Shown in pieces: positions 10,601 to 18,184 of a stretch of DNA of 64,000 bases. The notes under the pieces are model-generated. The model was not told the origin of the DNA. It saw nothing but the letters and a program-made list of their open reading frames with translations, and made no database searches. This DNA comes from JBCCQL01 sp039414355. GTDB lineage: Bacteria; Planctomycetota; Planctomycetia; Pirellulales; Lacipirellulaceae. Position numbers and translations under genes: made by a program. Each line of letters begins with the position of its first letter. Positions within the stretch are counted from its first letter, which is position 1. Location: NCBI GenBank assembly GCA_039414355.1, contig JBCDJN010000002.1, positions 62,001-126,000 of the forward strand, read 5' to 3'.

Positions 10601-13600
10601 AGGCTCCTGCGGATCAATCGGCAACCGACCAAAGCGGGTGGCGTGAAGCAACCTTCGACGCGGTCGACGCGCCACCGGCGGACCTGGTGCTGGCGAACGG
10701 AGACTCACGCCGACACACGCACTACGCACTCGGGCTGATGGCGGCCGCGGTTGGATCGTGGTGCTTCGCCGCGCGGCCGCGGGCTTGGCTGCCCGCCGTC
10801 GCCGCGGCGGCGGTGGCGGCGTTGGTGTCGCCCGTTGCGCTGCTGCCGGCCGCCCAGTGCTTGCTATGGGGATTGGTCGCCGCCGGGCCGCTTGCTTGGC
10901 TGCTGGCCCGGCAGCCGCAGCCGAACAAGCGGAGCGACGCGTCGACCACCGAAACGCTCCGCGGCGCCGCGGCGGCGGCGCCAACGCTCCTCGCCGTGAT
11001 CCTCGCCCTCGGGCTGGCGGGTCTTGCCGCGGCGTCGCCACCGGTCGAGCCGGTGTTGATCCCCGTTGATGAAACCGGCGCCCCGGTCGACGAACTCCGG
11101 TACCTGCACGCGGACTATCTCAAGCGATTGCTCCTGGCCGACGCCAACCGTCGGCGCGGCGCGCCCGCAGACGCGGTGGTGCTCGCCGTGGCGTTAGACG
11201 GCGTCTTGCAGCGCGCCTCGGCGGACTCGCCGGTGCGACCCGGGACTTGGCAGATGACTCTGGAAACGCTGGCCGTCGAGAACGGAGCGCAGTTGACTCT
11301 GCCGATCGAACGACCGCCCGCCGGCGAACCCGCGTCGGTCACCGTCGACGGGTTGCCCGCGCCGGTCCGGTGGCGTCCCAACGGCGACGCGGAGATCGCC
11401 CTGCAGGGTGTGGGGCCGCGGCGGGTGGTGGTCAGCTTCCGCCCGAGGGTGGTGGTCGCCGATGCGGAGTCGGCCGTGCAGATCGCCGTGCCGCCCGGCG
11501 TGCCGCCGACGCTGCGAGTCATGGCGCCGCCCGAGCTGCTCGACCTCCGCTGCCCGTTCGCTCTGGGCGTCGACCGCGAAGAGAGCGGCGTGCTCAACGG
11601 GGTGCTCGACGGCTCGGGCGAAGCACTCGTCTGCTGGACGGAGCAGCCGTCGCCCTCGCCCGACACGCTGCCGCAGGTCGATGCGTTGGTCCGCGTCGCC
11701 ATCCAACCTCAAGGGGTGACCGCGGCCGTGCGACTGCTTGGCGACGCGTCGGGCGCCCGGCTGGAGTTGCGGACGCCCCGCGGTTGGCAATCGCTCGACC
11801 GACCGAAGCTCCGGGCGGTCGCCGTCACCCCAACCGCTTCGCCGGGCGACGCTCAGCAAGGAGACCAAGTCGCCCGGTTCCGAATCGATCGGCTGAGCCC
11901 TCTGGGCATGCTGCATTTGCCAGCGATCACCACGGTCGATGGGACGGTCCGCAAGACGCTGGTTTCGGTCGACTGCGCTCCCGCGCTCCGCCTCAGCGCC
12001 TTGCCAGGCGAGGCCGTCGCGATTGACGAGCTCGAGTTTCTTGAGCGGTGGCCAAAGGCTGACGAAACGAGCGCCGCCGCACGCTCCGCTGCGGCGCTGG
12101 CGCCGGGGGTGACTTGGTCGCTCGCCGTAGGCCCGGCGGCCGTGAGCAACACGACCTCGCAACAACTGAAAGTCTTGGTCGGCACGTCGATCACACAGAC
12201 GCAGACGATCGTCTCGGCGGGGCTGCTGCCGGGCCGTCGCCTGGCGTTCGCGGCGCCGCCGAACTTGCTGATCACCGGCGCCCGCTCGATGGCGACGCCC
12301 GAGCGGGACCTGCGTTGGACCCGCCCTACGCCCGATCGCGTGGTGGTCTGGCTCCCCGCCTCCACCTCAGCGGCGACCGGTGTGGCGTTGACCGGAACGA
12401 TGCCAACCCCCGAAGGGCCGTTCGCGGCGCCGCTCTTGCAACTCTCGGCGCCGTCATCCAGCGAAGCCGATCTGCTGATCGCGCGGACGGAAGACGCCTT
12501 GGTCGAGATCGAGTCGAGTGCAGCAGCCAGCAATCCACCCGCTCGCGTCGACGCCGATGGCGACACGCGGTCGGTCGCGTCGATCCGGTTCTTGGCGAAC
12601 GCCGACCCGCCGGTCCTCACCGTGACGGAGAACGAACCGCGTTACCGATCGGACGAGACTTCGCGTTACTCACCCAAAGAGACCGGCCTGACGCTCCGGT
12701 GGACCACCGAGTTGACGGTGGTCGAAGGCGTGCTCGGGTCGGCGCCCGTTGCCATCGACCTTCCGCGGTCGGCAACCGTGAAGCTGGTCGAGCCCGAGAC
12801 GGCTTCCCTATCGCCGCGGGCTCGCCTTGGACCGGGGCGCGTGGTCCGTTTCGCGGCGCCACTGCGTCCCGGCCAGTCGCAACAGGTTGTGCTCGAGGCG
12901 AGCGTTCCCAGCGCCGCGGCGGGCGCCCTTGCCGCTCCTTGGGCCCGGCTGCCGGGCGCGACTTCGGGCGAGCAAGTGGTCGTGGCGCCAACAGCCGAGT
13001 CCGACGCCGAACGCTTCCAGGTCACCGGCTTAGGCCTCACAACCAAAGGCCAGGGCGCCGAGTCCGGCCGGTTCACCGCGCGGCGACGCGGGGCAATCGG
13101 TCGTTTGCAGCGGCTGCCCCAGAACCAAGTCACCGCGAAGCCGACGCCGCTCTTGGCCGAGCACCGGCTCGTGGCGCAACTGCCGGGCGAGCGGGTGGTC
13201 GTCTCGCGCCTGAGCCTGCTGCCCCGCGACGCCGAGCGGTGTCGGCTGGCGCTCAAGCCCGGTTGGAAGCTGCGGACGCTGCGGATCGACGGCGCCGACG
13301 CCGTCGTCTCGCGGCCGCCGGGCGACGATGGCGTTTGCGAGTTCGAGCTCCGCTCGCCGGTCCACCCGCAACGACTCGAGGTGACGTCGGTTGGCCCCGC
13401 CGATGGGCCGCTCACCGCGCCGCGCCTCGTCGACTCCGATGGTGGCGTCGTTTCACCCCTGGCGGAGGTTTGGTCGGCACAAGAGCGCGACGGGTTGACG
13501 ATCGCGCCGCCAGCCAACGCGGAAGAGATTTTGGAACCGGGGCTCGCCGAGCTGCGGCTTGGGGTTCTGGCCAAGGTAATCGAGGCCCAGGGGGACAGCC

Positions 13601-14103
13601 CGGCGGCATGGCGGGGCGTGTGGACGCCGCTGGTTCGAGACGCGCTGACCGTGGCGCCGCCCGACGCCGACCCGGCCGCGCGGGAAACGCTGAGCGATTG
13701 GCTGGAAGCCGCCGTGCTGGAGTCGCCGCGGAGCGGCACGCCGCGATCGGATCGAGCAGACAACGAACTCGCCGTCGAGCCCGACTCGTGGCGGCACTTC
13801 ATGGTCAGCAGCGGCGAGGCTCTCAGCGTTTCATCGAGCCGACCGGCGGAGACCGGCGTGCGATTCGTGCTCGCCTTTGCCATCGCAACTGTTCTGATCG
13901 CCGGCCGCCAGCGCATCTTCTCCGCCGTGCCGAGCACCCGGCTGCCGACGTACGGGCCCGGCCTGGCGGCGCTCGCGGGTGTTGCGTGGTGGCTGCTGGC
14001 CGAGCCGAGCGTGCTTGGCCTGCTGGTCTTGGCGGCTTCTGCGGCGGGGCAGGTGGCGGGGTTCTTCAAGGCGGCGTGGCGCCGTCAGGACCTGCTGGGG
14101 TGA
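7690..14103 (+). CDS. Giant (2137 aa) membrane protein with two related halves, unknown function
   Basis: The ATG follows the previous gene by 29 bases. The first 40 residues form a signal peptide (GAIVACLVAAWLLGMG...). Residues ~40-1000 are beta-rich and presumably periplasmic. Hydrophobic segments run from about 1010 to 1080. A second signal-peptide-like segment (about 1093-1118, TLLAVILALGLAGLAAAS) opens another beta-rich half that ends in membrane segments at about 2055-2130. The openings of the halves match loosely: RRVFVPADQPEAWP...ELSRLLQ against EPVLIPVDETGAPV...YLKRLLL. This suggests a duplication and fusion. No catalytic signature is visible. The same-strand paralogue upstream suggests a paired structural or scaffolding role in the envelope, which is inference only. 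Confidence 0.82.
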   Translation: MTRIRCKLNRPSRTHAGAIVACLVAAWLLGMGCDGAAAETPESTATAGYRRVFVPADQPEAWPTDGAPLLPVEAGELSRLLQSAAKPASKLLVESIELSGEANPGEPVEGEGVLRLRLMGDSPGFLRLPAGPMAIADARWAGTQEVPAQWGWWPTPKPPYAENDNDPSRRGPSNLGVRVPESGELRFGFKLWPVAGRYRVPLPPASRRSLTLSLPPGATVSGEQLLIDPAEDSEADTDASAGPRVLLRPAAGAPLAFVLARPATDQRTSPSNLYSLSAVASLVDDGVESEWRVQLRGESRLPESVAIVTPPGLVVLDATVDGEPATVRRRNDATEAYRIPLVARAMPTEAVITLRAWTRFDSDQQAVLGAVQVENAAFQEGVLQLSSPEPWRLADLELSKGALVEPTTGSNDAYSLRLLESNALVTVRRQAIRPPTPCAIVHRVGAGRVVLRSESRLRPSDPDAPISLRLSDGWRLLEIDVPGGASPSWQVTADGRGGRVLEIDPLSTGRGASASDALNIVLRRQMPRGRVLPLPLAIPFWSAAESRDEHRLELTAIASHGLEIGRTLPGAPPFWAEGGVVQRLSLNLGDPETKRDLDASLLGVRWRQRRFRADCRVTVQPGEDGMQYQGEVTIRGGPAAESVVVRSSPPLPELAQWRDIVTGAPLPARLVRTDDAMPAPWQLWAVRTPVGVGETVLGVDVELAGAASGAVPLLSAPAAAEQSGVVTVRGVAPAMLSVEAIGLKATPTAGADAVAYRYSPASLDGSTNPNRFALALDDRDASGGLNPGVEIVGLTSQWRPPGRTLHTAIVRRRPGVTSWRFRLPASVDVAGVEDPLGQQLAIDRIDAGAESETGTRQYLLRFGDESADDDDSPLLFHYVETSAGGASVQPTLPEPWAAAGVWQWRVSVPQDWEFPRLAATGVSWQQRLLGPAARRPEADPFNPLRLSDWAALSRRVRQAGGALRADSTRNEAPADQSATDQSGWREATFDAVDAPPADLVLANGDSRRHTHYALGLMAAAVGSWCFAARPRAWLPAVAAAAVAALVSPVALLPAAQCLLWGLVAAGPLAWLLARQPQPNKRSDASTTETLRGAAAAAPTLLAVILALGLAGLAAASPPVEPVLIPVDETGAPVDELRYLHADYLKRLLLADANRRRGAPADAVVLAVALDGVLQRASADSPVRPGTWQMTLETLAVENGAQLTLPIERPPAGEPASVTVDGLPAPVRWRPNGDAEIALQGVGPRRVVVSFRPRVVVADAESAVQIAVPPGVPPTLRVMAPPELLDLRCPFALGVDREESGVLNGVLDGSGEALVCWTEQPSPSPDTLPQVDALVRVAIQPQGVTAAVRLLGDASGARLELRTPRGWQSLDRPKLRAVAVTPTASPGDAQQGDQVARFRIDRLSPLGMLHLPAITTVDGTVRKTLVSVDCAPALRLSALPGEAVAIDELEFLERWPKADETSAAARSAAALAPGVTWSLAVGPAAVSNTTSQQLKVLVGTSITQTQTIVSAGLLPGRRLAFAAPPNLLITGARSMATPERDLRWTRPTPDRVVVWLPASTSAATGVALTGTMPTPEGPFAAPLLQLSAPSSSEADLLIARTEDALVEIESSAAASNPPARVDADGDTRSVASIRFLANADPPVLTVTENEPRYRSDETSRYSPKETGLTLRWTTELTVVEGVLGSAPVAIDLPRSATVKLVEPETASLSPRARLGPGRVVRFAAPLRPGQSQQVVLEASVPSAAAGALAAPWARLPGATSGEQVVVAPTAESDAERFQVTGLGLTTKGQGAESGRFTARRRGAIGRLQRLPQNQVTAKPTPLLAEHRLVAQLPGERVVVSRLSLLPRDAERCRLALKPGWKLRTLRIDGADAVVSRPPGDDGVCEFELRSPVHPQRLEVTSVGPADGPLTAPRLVDSDGGVVSPLAEVWSAQERDGLTIAPPANAEEILEPGLAELRLGVLAKVIEAQGDSPAAWRGVWTPLVRDALTVAPPDADPAARETLSDWLEAAVLESPRSGTPRSDRADNELAVEPDSWRHFMVSSGEALSVSSSRPAETGVRFVLAFAIATVLIAGRQRIFSAVPSTRLPTYGPGLAALAGVAWWLLAEPSVLGLLVLAASAAGQVAGFFKAAWRRQDLLG

Positions 14104-14124
14104 GCCGGGTCGCCGCGGCGCCGA

Positions 14125-15360
14125 TCAGGCGAAGACCGGCTTGAGGCTCCGCAGCCGCCGGGCGGTCTCCGCCATCAACGCGTCCTCGGCGGCTTCGTCG
14201 GCCGCTTCGTAGGTGACGCTGAAACGGAGATACGAACCCGCGTCGTCCCAGGGCACCGTGCAGATCGACTGCTCGGTAATCAGGTACTGGCTCGCCGCCT
14301 CGGCGTTTTCGAATTGCGTGCCGTCCTCCAGCGCCTTGGGCGACGGCGTGTAGAGGAAGTACGTGCCGCCGGGCATCTCGCACTGGAAGCCGCAGCCGCG
14401 CAAGGTTTCGACAAGCTTCTCCATCCGCCGGCGGTACTTGGCTCGGACACGCTTGGGGATCTCCGGCGTATCGAGCGCCGCGGCGGCGGCCTTCTGGATC
14501 GCGGCGAACTGACCGCAGTCCGTGTTGTCCTTCACGTCGCCGAACGCGCGGACGATGCGCTCGTTGCCGCACACCCATCCCATCCGCCAGCCGATCATGT
14601 CGAAGCCCTTGGACATGGAGTGCACCTCCACCCCCACGTCCTTCGCCCCCGGCGTGGCGAGGAAGCTGGAGGGCTTACGGTCGAAGCTGATCATGCCGTG
14701 CGCGGCGTCCTGGATCACCACCAGCTCGTGCTTCTTGGCGAAGGCAACCAGCCGCTCGTAGTACTCCGGCGTGGCGGTCTTGCCGGTGGGGCTGTTGGGG
14801 AAGCATGTGACCAGCAGCTTGGCCTTCTGCAGGACGTCGCCGGGGATGCCGTCCAGGTCCGGCAGGAAGTCGTTCTCCGCCAGCAGCGGCAACTTGTGCA
14901 CCACACCGCCGTAGTAAACGGTGTGCGTGGCCGCCACCGGGTAGCCGGGCACGGTGATCAGCGTGATGTCGCCCGGGTTGATGAAGCACGCCGGCAGAAG
15001 TTGGTACGCGGACTTCGAGCCGATGCAGTGGTTCACTTCGCTGGCCGGGTCGACCTCCACGCCGAACTCGCGCTGCATGAACCGGGCGACGGCCTGCTTG
15101 AACTCGGCGACGCCGTTGTCCGAGTAGCCGCGGTTCTCCGGCTTGCCGGCCTCCTCAGCGAGCGTGCGGATAGCGACCTCGTCCGCCACGGAGTCGTTCT
15201 CGCCGATGCCGAAGTCCAGCAGCCTCCGGTCCGGATAGTCGGCAATCGCCTTCCGCTTGGCCCGCTTGATCTTCTCGAACTTGTAGATCGCGTTGCTCTT
15301 GCCGTACTGGTCGCCACCGATGCGGTTGGCGAAGAGCTGCTGGAAATAGGGGTCGGACAT
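14125..15360 (-). CDS. dapL: LL-diaminopimelate aminotransferase
   Basis: A 411-residue fold-type I PLP aminotransferase matching DapL throughout: the opening NRIGGDQYGKSNAIYKFEKI, the LDFGIGENDSVAD block, GYPVAATHTVYYGG, the FPNSPTGKTATPEYYERLV block, and the PLP lysine in SMSKGFDMIGWRMGW (about residue 249). DapL converts L-tetrahydrodipicolinate directly to LL-2,6-diaminopimelate using glutamate. It thus shortcuts the succinylase route to lysine and to meso-DAP for peptidoglycan. The enzyme is cytoplasmic. It is convergent with the giant protein gene (21 bases between stops). The gene behind it on the same strand (15488) is 127 bases away, so it may have its own promoter. Confidence 0.93.
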   Translation of the reverse strand: MSDPYFQQLFANRIGGDQYGKSNAIYKFEKIKRAKRKAIADYPDRRLLDFGIGENDSVADEVAIRTLAEEAGKPENRGYSDNGVAEFKQAVARFMQREFGVEVDPASEVNHCIGSKSAYQLLPACFINPGDITLITVPGYPVAATHTVYYGGVVHKLPLLAENDFLPDLDGIPGDVLQKAKLLVTCFPNSPTGKTATPEYYERLVAFAKKHELVVIQDAAHGMISFDRKPSSFLATPGAKDVGVEVHSMSKGFDMIGWRMGWVCGNERIVRAFGDVKDNTDCGQFAAIQKAAAAALDTPEIPKRVRAKYRRRMEKLVETLRGCGFQCEMPGGTYFLYTPSPKALEDGTQFENAEAASQYLITEQSICTVPWDDAGSYLRFSVTYEAADEAAEDALMAETARRLRSLKPVFA

Positions 15361-15487
15361 GCGTCTTCAATTGAATTAGTTGCGGGCCGAAGAGACCGAG
15401 AGACTAACCCACAAGAAAATTAGCGTCGACCGTCCGGCCAGGGATCGGCGCCCGGTCGTAACCAGGGTGTTAGCCGAAACCAGCGTG

Positions 15488-16351
15488 TCAGCTCGCGCCG
15501 TAGAACGCGGCGGCTTCCAGCCCGGCTCGCTCACGCACACGCGCGGTGATCGCGTCGACCTCTTCGTCCGAAAGCGGGGTGACGATTGACTCCGCCGGCT
15601 TGCGGGCCACGGTGTAGACCTGCACCAGCTTGATCCGCCCGCCGGCGGTGGTGGTTTCGTTCAGCCGGTCGCAGAACGCCTCGATCTCCGCCGGCGTGGG
15701 CGGCTCGCCGGCGACGCGCATAAAGAGCGACTGGATGACAATCGGCCGCACCTGGGCGGCGGCGGTGATGTTCTGCAGCACCTGGCGGAAGGGGATCTTG
15801 GTCCGCTCAATCGTGTGGTAGTACGCCTCGGTGCCGGCGTCGAGCTTGGCCCAGACCTCGCCGTTGTTCTGATCGAGCACCGCCAGCCCGCGCCGCACGT
15901 GCGGCCGGTGGAACATGCTGGCGTTGGTGATCAGCGCCATCTTCACCGCGTCGAGCCCCAGCTCCCGCTTCACACCGGCGGCCAGCTCCATAAGCTCGTC
16001 GAAGTTCTTGTAGGTGGTGGGCTCGCCATCGCCGCTCAAGGCGATGTCGTTGAGCCGCCGCAGCGGCTGGGGGACCGAGGCGAACTTCTCGGTGCGGAAC
16101 AACTCGCCGCTCGCCGCGAGGCCAACCACCTCACGCAACTCCTTCAGCAGCCCGTCGGTCTCGACAAAGCGGGTCTCGCTCTGCGTCGTCCGGTCTACCT
16201 GGCAGTAGATGCAATCGAAGTTGCAGACCTTGTCCGGGTTGAGGTTCACGCCCACCGACACCCCGCCCGACCGCCGGCTGAGCACCGGGTAGACGAAGCG
16301 GTTCGCCTCGAAGGTGCGTGGGTGCGAGGTGTGGAGCTGATGGGTTGCCAT
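15488..16351 (-). CDS. Radical SAM protein
   Basis: The frame is open to 16423, but the ATG at 16351 lies four bases after the stop of the upstream gene, so it is the likely start (287 residues). The radical SAM 4Fe-4S motif is VCNFDCIYC (CxxxCxxC, about residues 41-49). The ALSGDGEPTTYKNFDELM region and the VQVYTVARKPAESIV block near the C-terminus are typical of a family of uncharacterised radical SAM proteins (MoaA/NifB-like fold). These are sometimes annotated as Fe-S oxidoreductases or wyosine-like enzymes. The substrate is unknown. It is cytoplasmic and probably co-transcribed with the small membrane protein upstream. Confidence 0.85.
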   Translation of the reverse strand: MATHQLHTSHPRTFEANRFVYPVLSRRSGGVSVGVNLNPDKVCNFDCIYCQVDRTTQSETRFVETDGLLKELREVVGLAASGELFRTEKFASVPQPLRRLNDIALSGDGEPTTYKNFDELMELAAGVKRELGLDAVKMALITNASMFHRPHVRRGLAVLDQNNGEVWAKLDAGTEAYYHTIERTKIPFRQVLQNITAAAQVRPIVIQSLFMRVAGEPPTPAEIEAFCDRLNETTTAGGRIKLVQVYTVARKPAESIVTPLSDEEVDAITARVRERAGLEAAAFYGAS

Positions 16352-16355
16352 CGGG

Positions 16356-16763
16356 CTACAACGGGGTCGGAGCTTCGTGTTGGGGGGCTGGAAGGATTCT
16401 ACGCAGATGCCGCCGCGTGGCATGGGCCATCACCCAGGTGAACCAGGACCCCATGCCGCCAATGACCGCCGCGAAGGCCAACACCGGCCGCGGCGGCGAG
16501 TCGGGGCCGCCGATCATGGCCCACCCGGCAATAAAGACACACCAGAGCGACAGCAACAGGGATACGAACGCGAACGATCCAAAGAAAGCCACTCCTACCA
16601 CCGCGGCGATGCTCCACCTCCAGCCGCCCGCCGAGGGGGGTTCGGGAGCGGCGATCGGCGATTGGTAAGGATTCTCGGTGACGATCGGTCCCGGCAATCG
16701 CTGGCGTGTTGCCGTCGGCGGCAACCGCTGTCTCGGTGGTTCAAACGCCCCAACTATCCCCAC
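16356..16763 (-). CDS. Small membrane protein with ENPYQSP N-terminal tag
   Basis: The frame is open to 16781 (TTG). A GTG at 16763 and a TTG at 16697 are the other starts, and none has a clear ribosome binding site. In this family the ENPYQSP motif normally lies within the first dozen residues, which favours the latest start. After the motif come two hydrophobic segments (WSIAAVVGVAFFGSFAFVSLLLS and the FAAVIGGMGSWFTWVMA region). A basic C-terminus with HATRRHLRRI follows. Short membrane proteins with this NPY tag are frequent in planctomycetes and have no assigned role. The gene ends four bases before the radical SAM start, indicating an operon. Confidence 0.65.
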   Translation of the reverse strand: MGIVGAFEPPRQRLPPTATRQRLPGPIVTENPYQSPIAAPEPPSAGGWRWSIAAVVGVAFFGSFAFVSLLLSLWCVFIAGWAMIGGPDSPPRPVLAFAAVIGGMGSWFTWVMAHATRRHLRRILPAPQHEAPTPL

Positions 16764-16969
16764 CGGCCGCGGTCTCGTCAAACTCGCGACACGGTCATCG
16801 CCGGCGAATTGGTCGCCGTTCTGCGCGGCGCATCAACCGCCTTTGGAGCCCTCGCAGCGCCGGCAGAGTCGACGCGACTTATCCCTTCATCGCGCGGGAA
16901 TAATCGCCCTGCGTCGGGCGATCCACTGGCGGCGTGGCGGCGGAGCAGACCTTACTTATGGAGCTTGCG

Positions 16970-17974
16970 ATGTCTATCGATAGGAGGCGTGATGGTGGAT
17001 TTACGCTCATTGAACTCTTGGTGGTGATCGGCATCATCGGCGTGCTGATGGCCTTGCTCTTGCCGGCCGTGCAGAGCGCCCGCGAGGCGAGTCGGCGGTC
17101 GAGTTGCCTCAACAGCGTCCGGCAGCTCTGCCTCGCGTCGATGCAGTTTGAGGTGAGCATGCGGCGTTGGCCGGGGGCGTTCGATCGGCTTACGGCTCAG
17201 CACATCGAGTCGAGCGGCGGCGAACTCTTCGGCACGTGGGCGATTCAGCTCATGCCGCACTTGGAACGCCAAGAAGTCTACGACGAGTACGCCGCGGGCC
17301 GGACGCCGGGGACGTATGTCGACCTGATGCTCTGCCCCAGCGACGATATCAAGCAGCGGGCCGACGCCGCCAACAGCTACGTGGCCAACGCCGGCAAGCA
17401 CGGGTCAACGCTAGTCCAAAGCACCGCGGACGGGCCGTTCGTCAACCGCGCGTACCAGCCGAAGCTCGCCATGCTGGAAGGCCACTGGCTTGACGGCCGT
17501 GAGTACACGCTCTCGTACAGCGAGAACCTGGGAGCGCTGCCCTACCACACGCTCGGATGGTCGGGCTTCAAGACGGGAGATGCAGGAGTCCCCGGCACAT
17601 GGATCGATGGCGACTATGTCGCCGACCGGGATGACCGGCAGTGGTCGCCCGTCTTTGTCTGGCATTCCGTGCCGCAGCGAACGGCGTACATCAACGGCCC
17701 GGATGCAACCTGCCAAAACTGCGAGCCGGAGATCCTCACCCCGCTGCTCTACGGCAGCGGCTCGGATGCCGAGTTCTTGCGGGTCAACTCGTTTAACGCC
17801 CGGCCAACAAGCAACCACTCGGGCGGCGTCAACGTTGGCTTCTCCGGCGGGCGGGCAGTCTTTCTCCGCGAGAACATCGACTACGACGTGTTCCGCGCCC
17901 TGATGACGCCTAACGACCGCAAGTCGAGCTCGCCCGTGCCCAACATCACGATCGAGGATCAGCCGTTCCTGTAG
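16970..17974 (+). CDS. DUF1559 prepilin-like protein
   Basis: The frame opens at 16934, but the ATG at 16970 places the type IV prepilin signal at the N-terminus: MSIDRRRDGGFTLIELLVVI, with cleavage expected after Gly and Glu at +5. The protein is 334 residues, with a hydrophobic N-terminal helix and then the SAREASRRSSCLNSVRQL block that always follows in DUF1559 proteins. The C-terminal motif is SNHSGGVNVGFSGGRAVFL, where most family members have DGS at the second position. These proteins are abundant in planctomycetes and are thought to be pseudopilins or surface fibres processed by a prepilin peptidase. It stands alone; the type II secretion operon is 28 kb away. Confidence 0.88.
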   Translation: MSIDRRRDGGFTLIELLVVIGIIGVLMALLLPAVQSAREASRRSSCLNSVRQLCLASMQFEVSMRRWPGAFDRLTAQHIESSGGELFGTWAIQLMPHLERQEVYDEYAAGRTPGTYVDLMLCPSDDIKQRADAANSYVANAGKHGSTLVQSTADGPFVNRAYQPKLAMLEGHWLDGREYTLSYSENLGALPYHTLGWSGFKTGDAGVPGTWIDGDYVADRDDRQWSPVFVWHSVPQRTAYINGPDATCQNCEPEILTPLLYGSGSDAEFLRVNSFNARPTSNHSGGVNVGFSGGRAVFLRENIDYDVFRALMTPNDRKSSSPVPNITIEDQPFL

Positions 17975-18184
17975 GGGGCGGGTCGTGCGGGCGTCTTGAG
18001 CCCCGTTGCGTGCTTGCATCCGGAGAGGCGTTCCGACTGTGCGGGCTGTAGCGGCCGGCGCGGCTGGGGGCAGCGCGATTGCGAGGGTTTGGCTGGTCGC
18101 CGGGCGTGTGGCGGGACGAACTTCCCAAGGCGGCGCCCTGCGGCCGTCGCGCTCCTTCCCGCCCTGCTAGCACCGCCGACACGA

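Noticed and set aside
12114..14144. 676-codon plus-strand frame inside the giant protein gene
   Set aside because: It lies entirely within and beyond the 7690-14103 frame and is Arg/Gly/Ala rich, typical of a frame-shifted shadow.
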